Below, piece after piece: positions 9,765-23,852 of a stretch of 64,000 bases of DNA (positions are counted from its first letter, which is position 1; every line of letters starts with the position of its first letter). The stretch is from Aphidius gifuensis (Eukaryota > Arthropoda > Insecta > Hymenoptera > Braconidae). Below the pieces are notes generated by a model that did no database searches, was not told where the DNA came from, and saw nothing but the letters and a program-made list of their open reading frames with translations. The translations under genes were made by a program, and so were the position numbers. The DNA lies in contig NC_057790.1 in assembly GCF_014905175.1 (NCBI RefSeq), forward strand, positions 13,542,469 to 13,606,468, written 5' to 3'.

Positions 9765-12700
9765 ATGATTAAAATAACAGCATTGAATGAGGAATTAAGT
9801 GAGGAAAGTGATGAAGAAAATATACCAGCACTTACCCAAGAAGCTGAGGTACTAAAAATTGAATATATAAATAAATTACTAAAACAATTTTTGTTTACAT
9901 TTGTCGTTTCGTATAACCTTCAAACCCGTTTAATGTTTGTTTTGTAGGAACAAATAGCCTTGACAGAATACAACAGAGCCTTAGTGTTACTGAAAGAGGA
10001 ACAAATTGATGAGGCACTTGATGTCCTTAAAGACCTTTTAGAAACAGAATTGCTTGATCAAGTTGAAAAACCAGATGTTTCTGATGGACGTACACGTCCT
10101 ATGATTTCTTTGAAATACTGTTGCTACAAAAACATTGGGGCAATTTATTCACAAAAAGAAAAGTATAACGAAGCTATCGACAACTATTGTGAAGCAGCTA
10201 ATCTCGATGACACTGATGTTATGCTCTGGTGTAGAATGGGTAAATTAGCCATCAAAACTTCAAATTTGGAATTTGCAGGTTCAGCATTCAAACAAGGCCT
10301 TAAATGCAATCCGAATCACTGGCCCTGTCTTGACAGCATTATTACAGTTATGTTTGCTGTACCAGATTACATGAATTGCCTTTTGTATATCTCAATGGCA
10401 CTTGAACGAGATCCAAGCTACGTCAAGGGTCTAGCATTTCGTGATAAAATATACAGAGACATTCCATACTTTGAAGAAAGCTATAAACTTTTCAATAGTG
10501 ACTGGGCCCTTGATCCACCAATAAACCGTGAATTTGATCGTTTGTTAGGAGACAAGTTGATCACAGAGGCCAAAGATATAGCTAACAAGTGGATTGAATA
10601 TTGTAAACCTGATTTTACGTGTAAATCATTGTTAGAATTATCATTAAGAAAACCAATAATCAGTTATTCGTGGCTTGACTTTGGACTGTCTCTTGTTGAT
10701 ATGCATCAATTTATCAGTGATAATAATTTAAATTTCATAAGTAAAATAAAGCTAAATGTAAATAATTTGGATGATGAGAAAATGGAGACTGATGTAAATC
10801 AGCAAGATATCGAAAAAGATAATGGAATCCTTGAGGATGTTGTTCCCGAAATTAATAATTTATTAGCTGATAGTGTAAATATTACAGAAGAACGGAAAAA
10901 CTCAGTAAATAATGATCAAGAAGTACCAAATGTTAATATTGATATTGAATTGATGGAGGTCGATGTTAAGAAAGAGGACGGAAAAGATGATAAAACAGAT
11001 AAATTGAGTAATATTCAGGCAGATAGTGAAAATAAAGCTTTTATCCAAAATAAACAAGTTGAGACTGTTGATAATAATCAAGAAGAACTCGAAAAACCAT
11101 GTTATGCTGTAAATCTGGACTATGATGATGTTAATAATAATGGTGATGCTTGTGAAAAATCCGAAGCAAGTGAAGAAAAAAAAACAGAAGAAAAATCTAA
11201 AAATGATCAACAAAAAGTAAAAAAAAGGCGTAGAAGTTCACTCTGTTTTCTTCAACAATGGGCTTGGAGTAGTAGCAGTCAACGTAGATCACCGAGGGTA
11301 AGAGGATCAAATCGTCGAGAAGCTGAAAGAGAAGAAGTACAATTGGAAGAAATAATGCGTCGTATATTTCCAAACAATTTACTTCCTGATACAACTAAAA
11401 TTATTCGTGATGATCCATTAAAAAGTATAGATGATTCTATGGATACAATGGATCTTTATCAATTATTTGCTAATCGGGATAATAATTCTAACAATGAAGG
11501 TACAAAAAGTTCAGAAAGTTCAAAACCAACGAGTCCAGAAATAAATGAAAAATATTTTGATACTGATTTGGAAAAAAATGATGTTTCTGATTTTATTTTA
11601 CGACACAGTGGAAAAAGCAATATAATGATTATTATTGCTAGATTTACTGAAATATTAGCTACCAAATGGAACATTGAATGGCCCAAGAAGTTAACTGAAA
11701 TTTACTTGCAAACTTATTTATTTATGAGAGAGCATATTCCACATGGTTCACCTTTTAGTGAGTCATATAAGGAAGAATCAATTCTCAAGTATGATGCTGA
11801 AATGACTCTTCTATTTTGCGAACTTCACACAGACAAGTGGCTTGATAATAAACCAGATACTCTTCCAAGTGCAGCAATTGATAGATTTGGCACTGGTATA
11901 CCATCAGAAGAACTTGGATACGTATTGTTTTCAAGTATACCGGATATATCAAATGAAGAAAGAACATTATTTTTATTAAGAGTTCTTTGGGTAAAGGCAA
12001 ATGTATTTATGTGTCAGGGTGATGCAGATGTGGCAATCAAAACACTAGAGCTTCTTCTCCATGATATGCAAGAATTGTTCTCGTCAAAAACATCAATTAG
12101 ACTGCCAAATTGCAAATATTATTCGTGTTTCAATGCGGAAATTGTGAAAAAAAGACTGGCCTCAGTTGAAAGAGGACAAAAATTAGGAGAAGTACAAAAG
12201 TTGTATGATGAGCAAAGATACATGGAGCTGTCATTAATTCTCCAAGATACTTTTAAATTTACAAAGCAACGCAATGAAATTGTCACAGTTACAAAGCTCA
12301 ATGTTGATCGAATACAACAACTATCAATGTTATTAGATTGCTTTTGGCAACTTCAACAGTATGAAGATTGTTTTGTCTGGGCTGAAATGTGTCTAAATGA
12401 GGCTTGGCAGGTTTATATTAATTTGTCTGAAGATGCTGAGCAAATTAAATGGTCACAAAGTGTTATGAATACTCTTGAAAAACTTGAATCTTGTATTGAA
12501 GCTACTGGTACGATGATTGTAAAATATTTACCCGATTCAAAATCAAAGAGATTAATTCAAAATCTCATACAAGTTCTCTGTCATCAGTTAGATGTTCCAG
12601 AAGGAACTATTGAAATGCCCATCGAGACTGTAATACCATGGATTATTCTTCATCATATATTGCAATACGAAGATGATAAAGAACGTGCTAAATCAAAAAT

Positions 12701-15700
12701 ATCACAAAAAATAAAATCATCTAATGTCCATAATTCTGTGTCTGATGATGAGGATGATGATAAAAACATACCAGCAGCAATAATGATATTATTTACTGGT
12801 CATGATTTTTTGGGTCGACATTCTTGGTGTTGTATTAATGAAGCAAAATTACTTATTTTTACTATTAAAACAGTCATACCAAGTATATGTGGACCAAGAT
12901 TACATGGTTTACGAGAAAAAATTGGCAAACATGTTGAGCAAATATTTTGGTGTCTATATGGGCATCCAAATCGTTTTAATAAAACAAAACCTAAACATCT
13001 TGAGGACCATGTTGTACCTCAAATCCCAATGACATGGGATGTTGCACAGCTATTGTTTGAATTTTACAAGCCAGATATTTATCCAGAATTTGATACAGCC
13101 AAGGCTACCGCAATATCAGCTGATACAAAAATATTATTTAAAAAAATAAGTACACTTGTGCCAAAAGAACATGATCCAAGTTATTTAGTCGATGACATGG
13201 CAGCTTATATTGTTGGTGACATGGATAAACCACCAACTGTAAAAAAACCTTTACCATATCAAGTTGATTCACTCTACTATCTTCTTGGTGATTATTCATT
13301 TAAAAATAATGTCTGGCCATCAGCAATTAAATATTACACAATGGACATTATACTTCATCCTTTAGCTTTTAATTCGTGGGTAGCATTGGCAATGTCAGTA
13401 TCAACAGTCATTGGAACATCACTCAATAATTGTAAACCTCTTTTAGACATAATGAAACTTCTTCATCAGGCGAAAATGGCACAATGCAGTTATCGACGAG
13501 CAACTGAGTTGAAACCCGGTCACAGTGTCATTTGGATTGAATATGGTAATTTTGTTTATGCTATTCATTCATTTTGTTCACGTCTATTAAAACAAGAGTC
13601 TGATACATTGAGTATGGAAAAATTTGCAATTCTCGAAACACGAAAAGAAGAAACATTGGATGTTGCTGCTAATTGTTTTAATTCAGCAAATAGTATTTAT
13701 TTGGCTAATATTGATGATGAACCACATATGCAAGATGAAAGATGGCTTTATCAGTATATGTTGGCAAAAATATCCGAAAAAAAAAATGATGAACCACTTA
13801 TTTTTTTGGGATATTATAAACATGCTAGTGATTTATTACATCAAAATAATGCATTTTATCCACGAAGAATAAGTCATAAAAATGCTCTTTATTTATCAAT
13901 TGAAGCAATTGAAGTCCACTATAGAATTCATGCAAGTATATTAAAATATCTTGAGCAACATGATTGTAAAAAATTGAAAAAATCAATGGGTCAATTGTTC
14001 ATGAAAAATCTTATGGACTGTGCAAGTAGTCCTTTTATGCAATTTCCATCAAAATTAATGAAAAATAAAAAAAAAGAAGATGATAATGGTCAGGAAAAAG
14101 TGGTTAATAATCCAAGTGAAAATATGAGTATTGATATTGTGTCGAATAGTAGAACAAATGGGGAAAAACGTCAGAACAGTGTTGAAGAAGTTATTATCTA
14201 TGAGAAAAGTGAGACAATCAAGTCTAAAAAACGATCAAGAGAAAGTTTATTAGATGATTCATCAAAAAGAATTAAACTAAGTAGTGTCTCACACCTACAA
14301 TTGATGCAAGATGTAGTTGGTCTTATTGATGATTTGATAACTAAGGTTTGTGAAAATGTTGTTAATGAAAAAGAACAAAGAGATACATCGAGTGATGAAG
14401 TAATGATTATTTCAAGTGATGAAAGTGATAAAGAACGATCAAATCAGCCAGATAATAAAAACGACACACTCGGTGCTAAAATTGCTGGTAATTCTCAAGA
14501 TATTATAGATGATTTAATGAAACATGCTAACGAAATCAACGATATACCTCTGTTGTTGCCCCATGATAATATTGATAATGTAAATGTGCAGGCTAATGAC
14601 TCCTTTACATCATCAAAGGATAAATCTGATAAGAAAAAGAGCCAAGTTAATGCTGTTAAAAATGAGGCTGCATCGACAATGAGTCGACGAGGCTCACAAG
14701 AAAGTACTACAACGACTCTTACTACAACAACTAATGAAACTAATAATTCAAGCTTCAGTAGCAGTGATGAATCAAGTAGTAGCGATGACAGTTCAAATTC
14801 TGATAGTTCAAGTGTTGAAACAGATAGTGATTCTGGTGACAGCGACACTGAGAAAAAAAAGACATTGACTTTGGAAGAAGAGAAAGGTATAAATTAATTG
14901 CTATTTACTATAATTATTTTAAATAATAGTTTTTTTTTCACTCAGTACATTTTATCTTCAATATTTTTATTGTTACAGAAGAATACATGACTGATGCCGA
15001 AGTCGGAAAAATTATTGCACTCAGTATAGCTGGTCTTGAACAGTGTGTTTTGCGATTTCCTGAACATTACAAATCAATTTATCGTATTTGTCATTACTAT
15101 TTTAACTCAAAAACATTAAAAGATAACAACAAATGTCGTGATTTACTTTTGGGAACATATAAATGCCAGTATTATACTGGTCTCACATTTCAAGGATTAT
15201 TTGCAGACCGCAAAAATACAAATTTTTTTAATGTGAGTTCAATTTTATTATTATTATTGTTATTATTATTATATAAGGGAAAGCAGGGCAAAATGGAACA
15301 CTTAAGGAAAAAATATGAATCGATGCATGAGAATAGTATTTTCCGATTAGTTTTTCTCACTAATGAATTAAAAAAACGAAAATAATTTTTGAAAATTAAA
15401 AAAAAAAATTTTTTCGTTTTCAAAATTTTTTTTTTTTTTCTATTATTTTTTTACTTGAAAATCAATGGATATTGATTTAGAAACACTCCCAAAAAAAAAA
15501 AATTTGCATATCTTTTTGCCACTACGTGTTTATTAGTAGAGACCTGACTCTTGTAGGTCCATTAAGGTTGAATGTAAATACGAGTTCCCTCTACTCGATT
15601 TCGCTGATTTTTTTTTAATTGCCAGCTAGAAGAATTCTCTATTCGGTAGAATTTTTTTAGATTTTTCAATAGTAAAATAAAGTTTACCTATTCAACACAG

Positions 15701-18700
15701 CCGTAAATAGAAAAACCCACGTTTTGATTTGTATCTACTAAACCCTCTACTCGAAATTACTAAATTTAATTGAGATTTATACTTTTTTAAATTACGAAAA
15801 TTAAAAAAAAAATCGAGAATATCCGAGGCAACGTCCGAATTCAGGCCCGTGGTGAGGGACGTAACTTATCGTTCATTCTGGCTTCCATGACCGTCCGTTG
15901 TCATTTTTATTTATTGACTAGTTTCGTCTAGTTTTGCCAAGTTCAAAATAATGGACTTAGAAAAAAAAATGAAATTTTACAAAAAAAAAAACAGATATCT
16001 ACATTATTTTACAAGCAAAATCTCTTACTTAGCTAGATTTTTTACTTCGCTGTAACTGTAGCCAAACAATCAATATCTACATTATTTTACTTAGCTAGAT
16101 TTTTTACTTAGCTTTGATTATAGCCAAACAATCAATATCTATACATTATTTTACTTAGCTAGATTTTTCACTTAGCTTTGATTATAGCCAAACAATCAAT
16201 ATCTACATTATTTTACTTAGCTAGATTTTTTACTTAGAGTTCGGTATCAGCCTTATCCACATATCCGAATTTAGGGCAATTGCCGAGTTCGTTCCCGCTT
16301 CCCCGAAATGCCCGGATTAATTTTGGAGGGCGGGGCCCGTTCATCCGAGTTCGTTCCCGAAAAAAAATCCGAGTTCGTTCCAACGATTCCCCTACGCTGT
16401 CCCCTCCATTTCGCCAGTTTGCTTTTTTCCGAAGACCGAATCTAACCGAGTCTACCCGGTGTAGCACGACTTTTTAGTATTATTAAGATATTATTGACTA
16501 ATATCAAATATTAATACTTTATTAATTAACTTATTAATTACAATACTAATTTATTAATTAATTCATTATTTTTAATTGAGATTACTAATTAATATAAAGT
16601 TTGACTTTTATATATTGACATATATATCGAATTTAGGGACGTAGGTGAATTCAGTTCCGTGGTACCCCATGGTGCCCCCTGTGGCGGCTTATTGCAGATT
16701 ATGGCCATCATGACCGTCCGTAGTCATTTTTTTTTTTTTGACTCATTTCGTCTAGTTTTGCCAAGTTCAAAATAAGGGAAAAAGGAATAAGTTTTTTTTT
16801 TGTAATTTTTTTTTTTCAAGAAATTAAAATAATGCAGATATTGATTGTGAGGCTACTATTACAGCTAAGTAGAAAATCTAGCCAAGTGAAAAATCTACTT
16901 AAGTAAAATAATGTAGATATTGATTGTTTGGCTGTAATTAAAGTAAAAAATCTAGCTAAGTAAAATATTTAGCTAAGTAACAATTATAGCTAAGTAAAAA
17001 AATAAAAATTTGGACTTTTTTTTTTTCCGATATCCGAGACAACATTTTTTTTTGTCGGTTTCTTACTATATTTTTTACTTAGCTATATTTATAGCCAAAC
17101 ACACAATATCTACATAATTTTACCAGCTATATTTTTTACTTAGCTATATTAACATTAGAAAGATATCGATAACTCGAAAACTTGCAGTTTTTTGGTCGGC
17201 CATTAAAAAAGTGCCCTCTAAATGGTCGGCCATTATTATTTTCTTATTTAGGGCATCATTACCAATCGATTGGGCCTATTTTGAATCGTTATGCGATGAG
17301 GTAAGTTAACTTACCTCATCCACCTACTTTGACCGTCAGCCACCCCCTGTCGTTCAACCAAAACGGTCGGCCACTGAAGCTGCATATTGTACTCGTCAAG
17401 ACACGTCGAATAAACGTATTTCAAATCGTTATGCGATGAGGTAAGAAAAAGCACGATGGGCTCCCTAACTAATTCGCGCGATCAAAAAATTGTATTTGAT
17501 TTTCTTTTTCTCCTTGATGAGTTAAATCGATTTCCGAATTTTTATTTAGGCTTATTTCTTAGCTCGGCGAGTTTTATCGATTGCCTTTATTAAAATAAAA
17601 AAAAAAAAAAAATCGGTATATCGAAATTTTAAAAAATATTATAACTCGAAAACTATTCGAGATATCGAAAATTTTCTTAAGACATTTTTTTTTCTTTAAT
17701 TGCGATCATTAAATTTTGAAATTAATCGTTATTTTAATAACCATACGATATATAACCGATAAATAGCCATTTTTTCCATATTTCAACTCCATTTTCAACC
17801 ACTTTGCGCATTCGTAGGAATTTTTTCTGTATTTTTCCCGTAATCCTGAGGAAATTTCCTATAAGAAACCGACAAAAAAACATGTTGTCTCGGATATGAT
17901 AACATCCCCAATTAATGAAGATTACTAAATGATTTATTCAACCTAGTGGTCTTCGATATTGAGCGATATACCGGAGACACGAGTATCTACTCGGTATACC
18001 GAGTACCCAACTATTCGGTATTTTTTTCCCCCGATATACCGGTACTCGGTATATTTTTGGCCAATATCGGACGCGAGTACTTTGACCGGTGGCGACCTCA
18101 AAGTGAACTTAAATTATTATCAATTATTATTATTTTTTTTTTTATAATAGTGCCATTTTTAGAGGCTTTACGTTGCCACATATAAAACAACTTTTATTTG
18201 CAGTTGACGTTATGGCGTCTATTTTTGCACAACATTGTGACAACCAGTGACAACAACAAATTGACATTTGACAATATTAATTATATTTATTTCATTGAGA
18301 CCAAACAACTAACTAAAAAATAAATATATGAAATGTTTATGCAATATTAACATTATATTTAACAAGTTTTATATAATATTAATAATTATCAAAGAATTTA
18401 AAATTATCTGTTTGACTTGACTATAAATATATGTATTAATTTTATTTTTATTGCATGTATTATAATTATTATTGTTAATAATAATTAATTATTATACGCA
18501 AATTTTGTACTGACTGATAAATTATAAAAAAATTAAAAAATGTCTCACAATATTTTGTTTTATTTAGCAAAAAAATACTAGTTGAATTCTTTAAAAAAAA
18601 AAAAAAACAAAGTACTCGATAGTCGATATACCGGTAGTTTTTTGAGCCGATATACCGAGTACCCGGTATTCCCACGAAACTATTCGATTCATTTTATACC

Positions 18701-21700
18701 GAGTACTTTTGTTGAATATCGAAGACCACTAATTCAACCATATCTTTTCCTTAGCTACTGTTTGTCCCTAATCATTGATTTATATAACAAATAAATTTAT
18801 TTAAATACATGTAATTTAAAACAAATAAAATACATACAGTATAATTTAGAAAATTTTGTCCTATCTAATATTTTAGATAATTAACTTTAAACATTGAAAC
18901 TTTTAGCTCATCGTAAATGGAGAATCATTATTTTTTCAAAAGTAAATTCATAACAAAAAAAAAAACTGTTCTTACCAATTTCGCGAAAAACTGATATTTT
19001 TTTAGTGAAATTATTTAGAAAATTTCTATTTTTTTAGTCATACAAATCCGAAGATCAAAACAAACATCAATTAATTTTTTTATGGTTAGAAAGCAAACGA
19101 GCTTCCATGGCAGGTATATCCCTACTTTTCGTCGTCCTCCTCTTACTTTTTTCCCTTCTCTAACCTGTACTATACCAAGGATATTCTTTTATGGCGGATT
19201 TTATAGCGGATTTCCACCTCGACTAGATGTCCCTTCTTTTTTTATACCCCTTCTTAAGGCATGTCCAACGCGGAACGAAAATACAAAGAAGTTTTTGAAA
19301 TTTTGACAGTAGATTATTTAATAGTAAATCTGTTTAAAGAATATTTTGAAATTTTAAAATATTGTATAACTATAGGGTGTTTGGAGAATTCCAAGTGAGG
19401 AGATTGATAGACCAGGTAGTTTTGCATCTCACATGTCGCGATGTGTTACACTTCTCATGCAAATTTTGAAAGAGACAGATGACAGTAAAATGCTGATGGA
19501 ACTTTGTATACAATTGCGAAAAATACCTGATTCTGACAAGTACGTATTTTTGTTTTTTTTTTTTTTTTTTACAGATACAAAAAATAACGAAATCGTTTTT
19601 TTTTTTTTTTTTTATTGTATTTTAGAAAATATGTACGGGATTCTGAACGCGAACAGTTATCAACGCAGGCATTGACACTGTGTTTGCAATCCTTGAGAAC
19701 ACGAGTTAGTATCATGGGACCTCCAAGTATCACTGATAATATCCAACAGTCACGTTTAGATGCTAGAACACATTGTCTTTTAGATGTTTGGAAAGCATAT
19801 CAATTAGTACAAAAAAACATTCAAGGAAAAGAAGCTCAAGCTTTTGCAACACTACTTGTTGATGCATATAAATCATACATGGGTATTAAAACGGCTGAAG
19901 GTAATCTTGTAGAAGTAGCATTAAGGTTTTGCCAACAGCAAAATGCCGCAAATAAAAATGCATCTGTAAATTCATTGCAACAAAACAGCAATACTTTAAC
20001 ATCAATAGCAACAGCAGTAGCATCATCATCATCATTAACAACATCTACTGCTGTTGCTGCTGCTACTGCTATTGCTGTCACTACTGTATCAAGTGAACCA
20101 GCAATCCAAACTCAGTCACAATCAGTACCAACATCCCCAAAATCATTAAATCATCAACGAAAAGCCTACAAGCATTCAGGTACTGGTCGTCCTCGCGGTC
20201 GACCACCAAACATAAACAAACATCTTCAAAATCCATTTAATACATCTGGAGCATATGGAAATTATTTGGGAGCAACTGGAAATCAATCGCTTATGGCTCC
20301 TTTTTACATGATGGATCCAAATATGCTTTCAGCAGTTATTGCCAGTGGGCTTAGTGGAAATATGATGGATCCTCTTGCAACAGTTAATTATCTTGCACGA
20401 ATGGGTAATTATCAAGATATGTATAGGCAATACTCCAATTTATCATCATTAAGTAGTTTTGGCAATCTTCCAACAAGTTTACCAAGTGTCAGTAGTATCT
20501 CTACAATGAGCACAAGTGCAACAAGTAACTCAACATCATCACAGCCAATTGTTTCTGTCCATGGATCATTGATGACTAATGCCGGCAATCCCACTGTTCA
20601 ACATGTGTTAAATAAAAAAAAATCAACAAGCACCCCAACAACGTACAATCCAATGACGTTCAATCAATCAAAACCAATTACAACGATATCGTCCTTGTCA
20701 AGTAAGGAATTGTCGCACAGTGTCTCAATTACACCAGTTACTGCTGCTAATTCTAAGCAAAAATCAATACACATACCAGTACACACTGATCCAGTTTCTG
20801 CACAGTTTGCAAAAGTCATAGATGCCGCACAACCATTAAAATCAATATCTCATTCACCAACTCAAATGCCATTGCTGAAATCTTCACCAGCAACACAGCT
20901 ACCACTACCACAATCATCAACATCACCACTGCCTAAACAAATGTCAGCTACACAAATTCGTATATCAAAAACTCTCTCCGAACCACAACCAGCTCACAAT
21001 TCTTCATTTTCGGTATCACCAGTAAAATCCAGTGGTTCAACTGGTATCAGTTTACCACCAGTTGGTATCAATCATCAAAGTTCAAGTTTAAATATACAAT
21101 CAGTGCCACATGGTATGTCACAATCATATGGTCCATCTTTGCAACAAAAATTACAATTTAAAAAGCAAGGACAGCCAATTTCTACAAGTCAAAAAACATC
21201 TAGCAGCAATCCAGCTAAAAAGCAAAAAACATCATTGAAAAATCAAATTCCATCATTACCTACGAATATTCAGAATTTGTTGAATATGGGTGGTGCCGGT
21301 GCAATTGCTGCTGCACCATTTGTTCCCTCAGAACTTGGTGGTTTGTCTGTAAGTGCTGTTAATCATTCTATAAATCAAAAAGGATCTTCAAAATTATCAA
21401 GTTTTCGTAAACCTAGTAAATCAAAAACCGGTGATTTACCAACAAGTTCACAAAATTCAGTATTACAGCCAAGTCCGTCTGAAGCACTATCAATGCTATC
21501 ACAATTACAGCAACATTCACATCTTGAAATAATACCACAAGCAAAGACATACAAATCAGCTGTTGATTATTCGACAAACGTGCCATCATCTTCGAGTGTT
21601 TTACCCAAAAAAACAGTAGACAATACTCGATCTGTTGTCTCACCTCATGATGCCTCACGAAAATCAAATAATTCACAAAAACAAATTGATAAACATGTGC

Positions 21701-21735
21701 ATGATAAAGTGGAAATAATCACTTTGGATGATTAA
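9765..21735 (+). CDS. CABIN1: CABIN1 (calcineurin-binding protein cabin-1), five exons
   Basis: Exons: 9765-9848, 9948-14886, 14979-15232, 19376-19539, 19626-21735, all with GT-AG borders and matching phases, giving about 2,516 residues. The start MIKITALNEE aligns with vertebrate CABIN1 MIRIAALN. TPR repeats follow at about 30-190 (KNIGAIYSQKEKYNEAIDNY; CNPNHWPCLDSIITVMF). A basic segment with LQQWAW lies near residue 455. Exon 3 encodes LRFPEHYKSIYRICHYYFNS, and exon 4 encodes GVWRIPSEEIDRPGSFASHM, both hallmark CABIN1 blocks. Exon 2 ends in a Ser/Asp-rich acidic tract. Exon 5 is Ser/Thr/Gln-rich and low-complexity, with an AT-hook-like GRPRGRPP near residue 2000, ending IITLDD. Known family role: scaffold subunit of the HIRA histone H3.3 chaperone complex, and calcineurin/MEF2 repressor in vertebrates. 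Nuclear. Identification is firm; the calcineurin-binding role in insects is not implied. Confidence 0.95.
15836..16995. repeat. Inverted and tandem repeats within intron 3
   Basis: A ~65-bp unit (ATCTACATTATTTTACTTAG, then TAGCCAAACAATCAAT) is repeated about four times at 16,003-16,235. It reappears inverted at 16,860-16,990. Two direct copies of GACCGTCCGT-GTCATTTTT...TTTCGTCTAGTTTTGCCAAG lie at about 15,888 and 16,710. A segment with GGCAATTGCCGAGTTCGT (16,276) is shared with 31,881. Confidence 0.65.
17944..18731. mobile_element. hAT-like non-autonomous element, TSD ATTCAACC
   Basis: Starts TAGTGGTCTTCGATATTGAG and ends AATATCGAAGACCACTA. Flanked by ATTCAACC at 17,936-17,943 and 18,732-18,739, an exact 8-bp duplication. 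TAGTGGTC ends with 8-bp TSD fit the hAT superfamily. Subterminal TATACCGAGTACC motifs are repeated in both orientations. No transposase. A sister copy is at 32,499-33,258. Confidence 0.9.
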
Positions 21736-21845
21736 ATTATGTAAAATGCTTAAACTCTAGGCTTACTAATAATTATTAATTACTAGTAGTCTCATTTTAG
21801 ATTATGTAAAATTTATTTATTTATTTTTGTTTTTTGTTCATCAGA

Positions 21846-21851
21846 AATAAA
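21846..21851 (+). promoter_or_regulatory. Polyadenylation signal for CABIN1
   Basis: AATAAA lies 111 bp after the CABIN1 stop codon, followed by a T-rich stretch and GTGTTTT, consistent with the 3' end of this transcript. Confidence 0.6.
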
Positions 21852-22216
21852 GTGTTTTATCAATTTTAAAATAAACAGTGAGAAACAGTTTGTATTTCAG
21901 TGTTGTTTTTTAGATTCCGGCCAGAGAGTCTATTGGTTTTTACATGATGTTTCTTTTTTTTTTCTAGTTTTTTGTGACTGGAGAGCTTTGATATGTGGCT
22001 TATAAATAGAGGAGAGAATTAATTTGACGTTATACGAACGAAGGAGAAATGAGCCGGAGAGTGGGAGTATAGGTTTACCGAAAAATTTCCTCTCCTCTTA
22101 CCTATTGACTATCTTATAAAAAGAGTGTACTGTACTTTTTTTCTTTTAAACAAAAAATCGTGCGTAAAAGTATTTCTTTACGCATTATAATTGGTGCGTA
22201 ATGGCGTCTTTTACAG

Positions 22217-22285
22217 AGTGTCAAAAATGTGTGAATTTCCAAAGCGTCGGAGGGGTAGTGCGTTTTTTGGAAATTCACACATTAT
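22217..22285. repeat. Small inverted repeat downstream of CABIN1
   Basis: AATGTGTGAATTTCCAAA and TTTGGAAATTCACACATT flank a G+C-richer loop. It can form a hairpin; function unknown. The rest of 21,852-22,300 shows nothing recognisable. Confidence 0.5.
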
Positions 22286-22910
22286 TACCACTGTCCCTAG
22301 TAACATCAAGAGGCACGGTAGTGCCTCGCGTCAAGTATGAGAAAAAAAAAAAAAGTGGGGGAAACGAGATTTAATCAAGAGGCACGGTAGTGCCTCGCGT
22401 CAAGTATGAGAAAAAAAAAAAAGTGGGAGAAACGAGATTTAACTACCGTGCCTATATATTATCGACACAAAGCTAACCCTAACCCTCCAATTCCTCGGGA
22501 AATTATTTTGAAATATGATTGATCAGATAAATATATTATGTCTTCTGATCATTTTATTAAATCAATATCACACTTTTTTATAAAAAAAAAAACAGATTTT
22601 TTAGAAGTATACTTTTCTTTTAAACTTCAAAATCATTTTCAGAAATTGCGCTTTTCTTGAAATTCTTATAAAACCTTACCGCACTCTGACAAACATTATA
22701 AAACCAAAATCAGATCAAAGCATTATGGCTGCCAAGTCCAGAGCAATTCACAACCTTATAAAATAAAAATTGAGCAATAATAGTAGAATGGTGTGAAAGA
22801 ACCTTTATTTATATCATATACAGTATTCAATATCGCATCGTTGGTGCTACAGTATTCAATATCGCAGCGATGGTGCGCGCGCCATATGCCGTTGGGATAT
22901 AGGCGCGAAT

Positions 22911-23244
22911 CAAGAAGACTAGAAATACAGGAGGACTTACTACCTATCTCGCCTGTATATGAAAACCGTTCCGCTATATGGTCGCCGCATAATTGAGGGG
23001 CGCTAGTAGTACCCCGGTAACGTGCGCGACTTGTATCGCTTTTTTTTTACAATGCGCACAATGCAAACATACTTTGACAAACACTAATAGAACATTATAC
23101 ACATGATGTTTGTCAGAGTATGTTTGTATTGTGCGCATTGTAACAAAAAAGAGATACAAGTCGCGCACGTCAGGTACTAACACGGCGGCTCTATAACGGA
23201 ACGGTTTTAGTGAGATTCGTCCTCCTGTATTTCTAGTCTTCTTG
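22911..23244. mobile_element. CAAGAAGACT palindromic element, TSD GCGCGAAT
   Basis: Begins CAAGAAGACTAGAAATACAG and ends with the exact complement. Flanks are GCGCGAAT at 22,903-22,910 and 23,245-23,252. Same family as 1318-1638. Two independent 8-bp TSDs establish the family boundary. Other units of the array keep the uninterrupted GGCGCGAATC target. Confidence 0.9.
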
Positions 23245-23852
23245 GCGCGAATTCTACTCATCAGGAGTGCTAATGTGTGCTAATATACAACATACACATG
23301 CTTACTGATAAACGTAACCTTTTGTTTATACATCCTTTTGTCTTTATCGTGCCCTTGTTTCTTGTGCCTTTTGGAATATATTATTCGATTGATGTGAAAA
23401 ATATTAGATAATTATATATTTATTTGGTGTAAATTGGATAACAACTGTCAAGGTAATAATATATTATACTATATAGTAAATAATACAATTTCAATATCAA
23501 GAGGCACGGTAGTGCCTCGCGTCAAGTATGAGAAAAAAAAAAAAAAAGTGGGAGAAACGAGATTAACTACCGTGCCTATATATTATCGGCATAGAGCTAA
23601 CCTTAACCCTTCAATTCCTCGGGAAATTATTTTAAGATATGATTGATCAGATAAATATATTATGTCTTCTGATCATTTTATTAAATATCATACTTTTTTT
23701 AAAAAAAAAAAAACAGAATTTTTAGATGTATACTTTTTTTTTAAACTTCAAAATCAATTTCAGAAATTGCGTTTTTCTTGATATTATCTTAAAAACTCAG
23801 GGCACTCTGACAAACATTAAAAACCAAAATTAAATCAAAGCATTATGGCTTC

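Larger units (their letters stand above)
15233..19375 (+). other. CABIN1 intron 3, repeat-filled
   Basis: Donor AAT/GTGAGT at 15233, acceptor TATAG/GGTGTT at 19375. At 4,143 bp it is far longer than the other introns of this gene (86-99 bp). It contains a TTA microsatellite (about 15,242-15,272), homopolymer runs, inverted tandem repeats (15,836-16,990), a hAT-like insertion (17,944-18,731) and a palindromic-family fragment at about 19,130-19,265. No exon is seen inside. Confidence 0.85.

Noticed and set aside
10902..14848. Several 60-117-codon minus-strand or alternate-frame ORFs
   Set aside because: Shadows of the long CABIN1 exon 2.
15242..15385. ORF continuing past the GTGAGT donor of CABIN1 exon 3
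   Set aside because: Intronic TTA microsatellite read-through; the conserved CABIN1 sequence resumes at 19,376.
22485..22500. CTAACCCTAACCCTCC resembling telomere repeat
   Set aside because: Only two units, part of the tandem array unit; hymenopteran telomeres differ and nothing else suggests a chromosome end.
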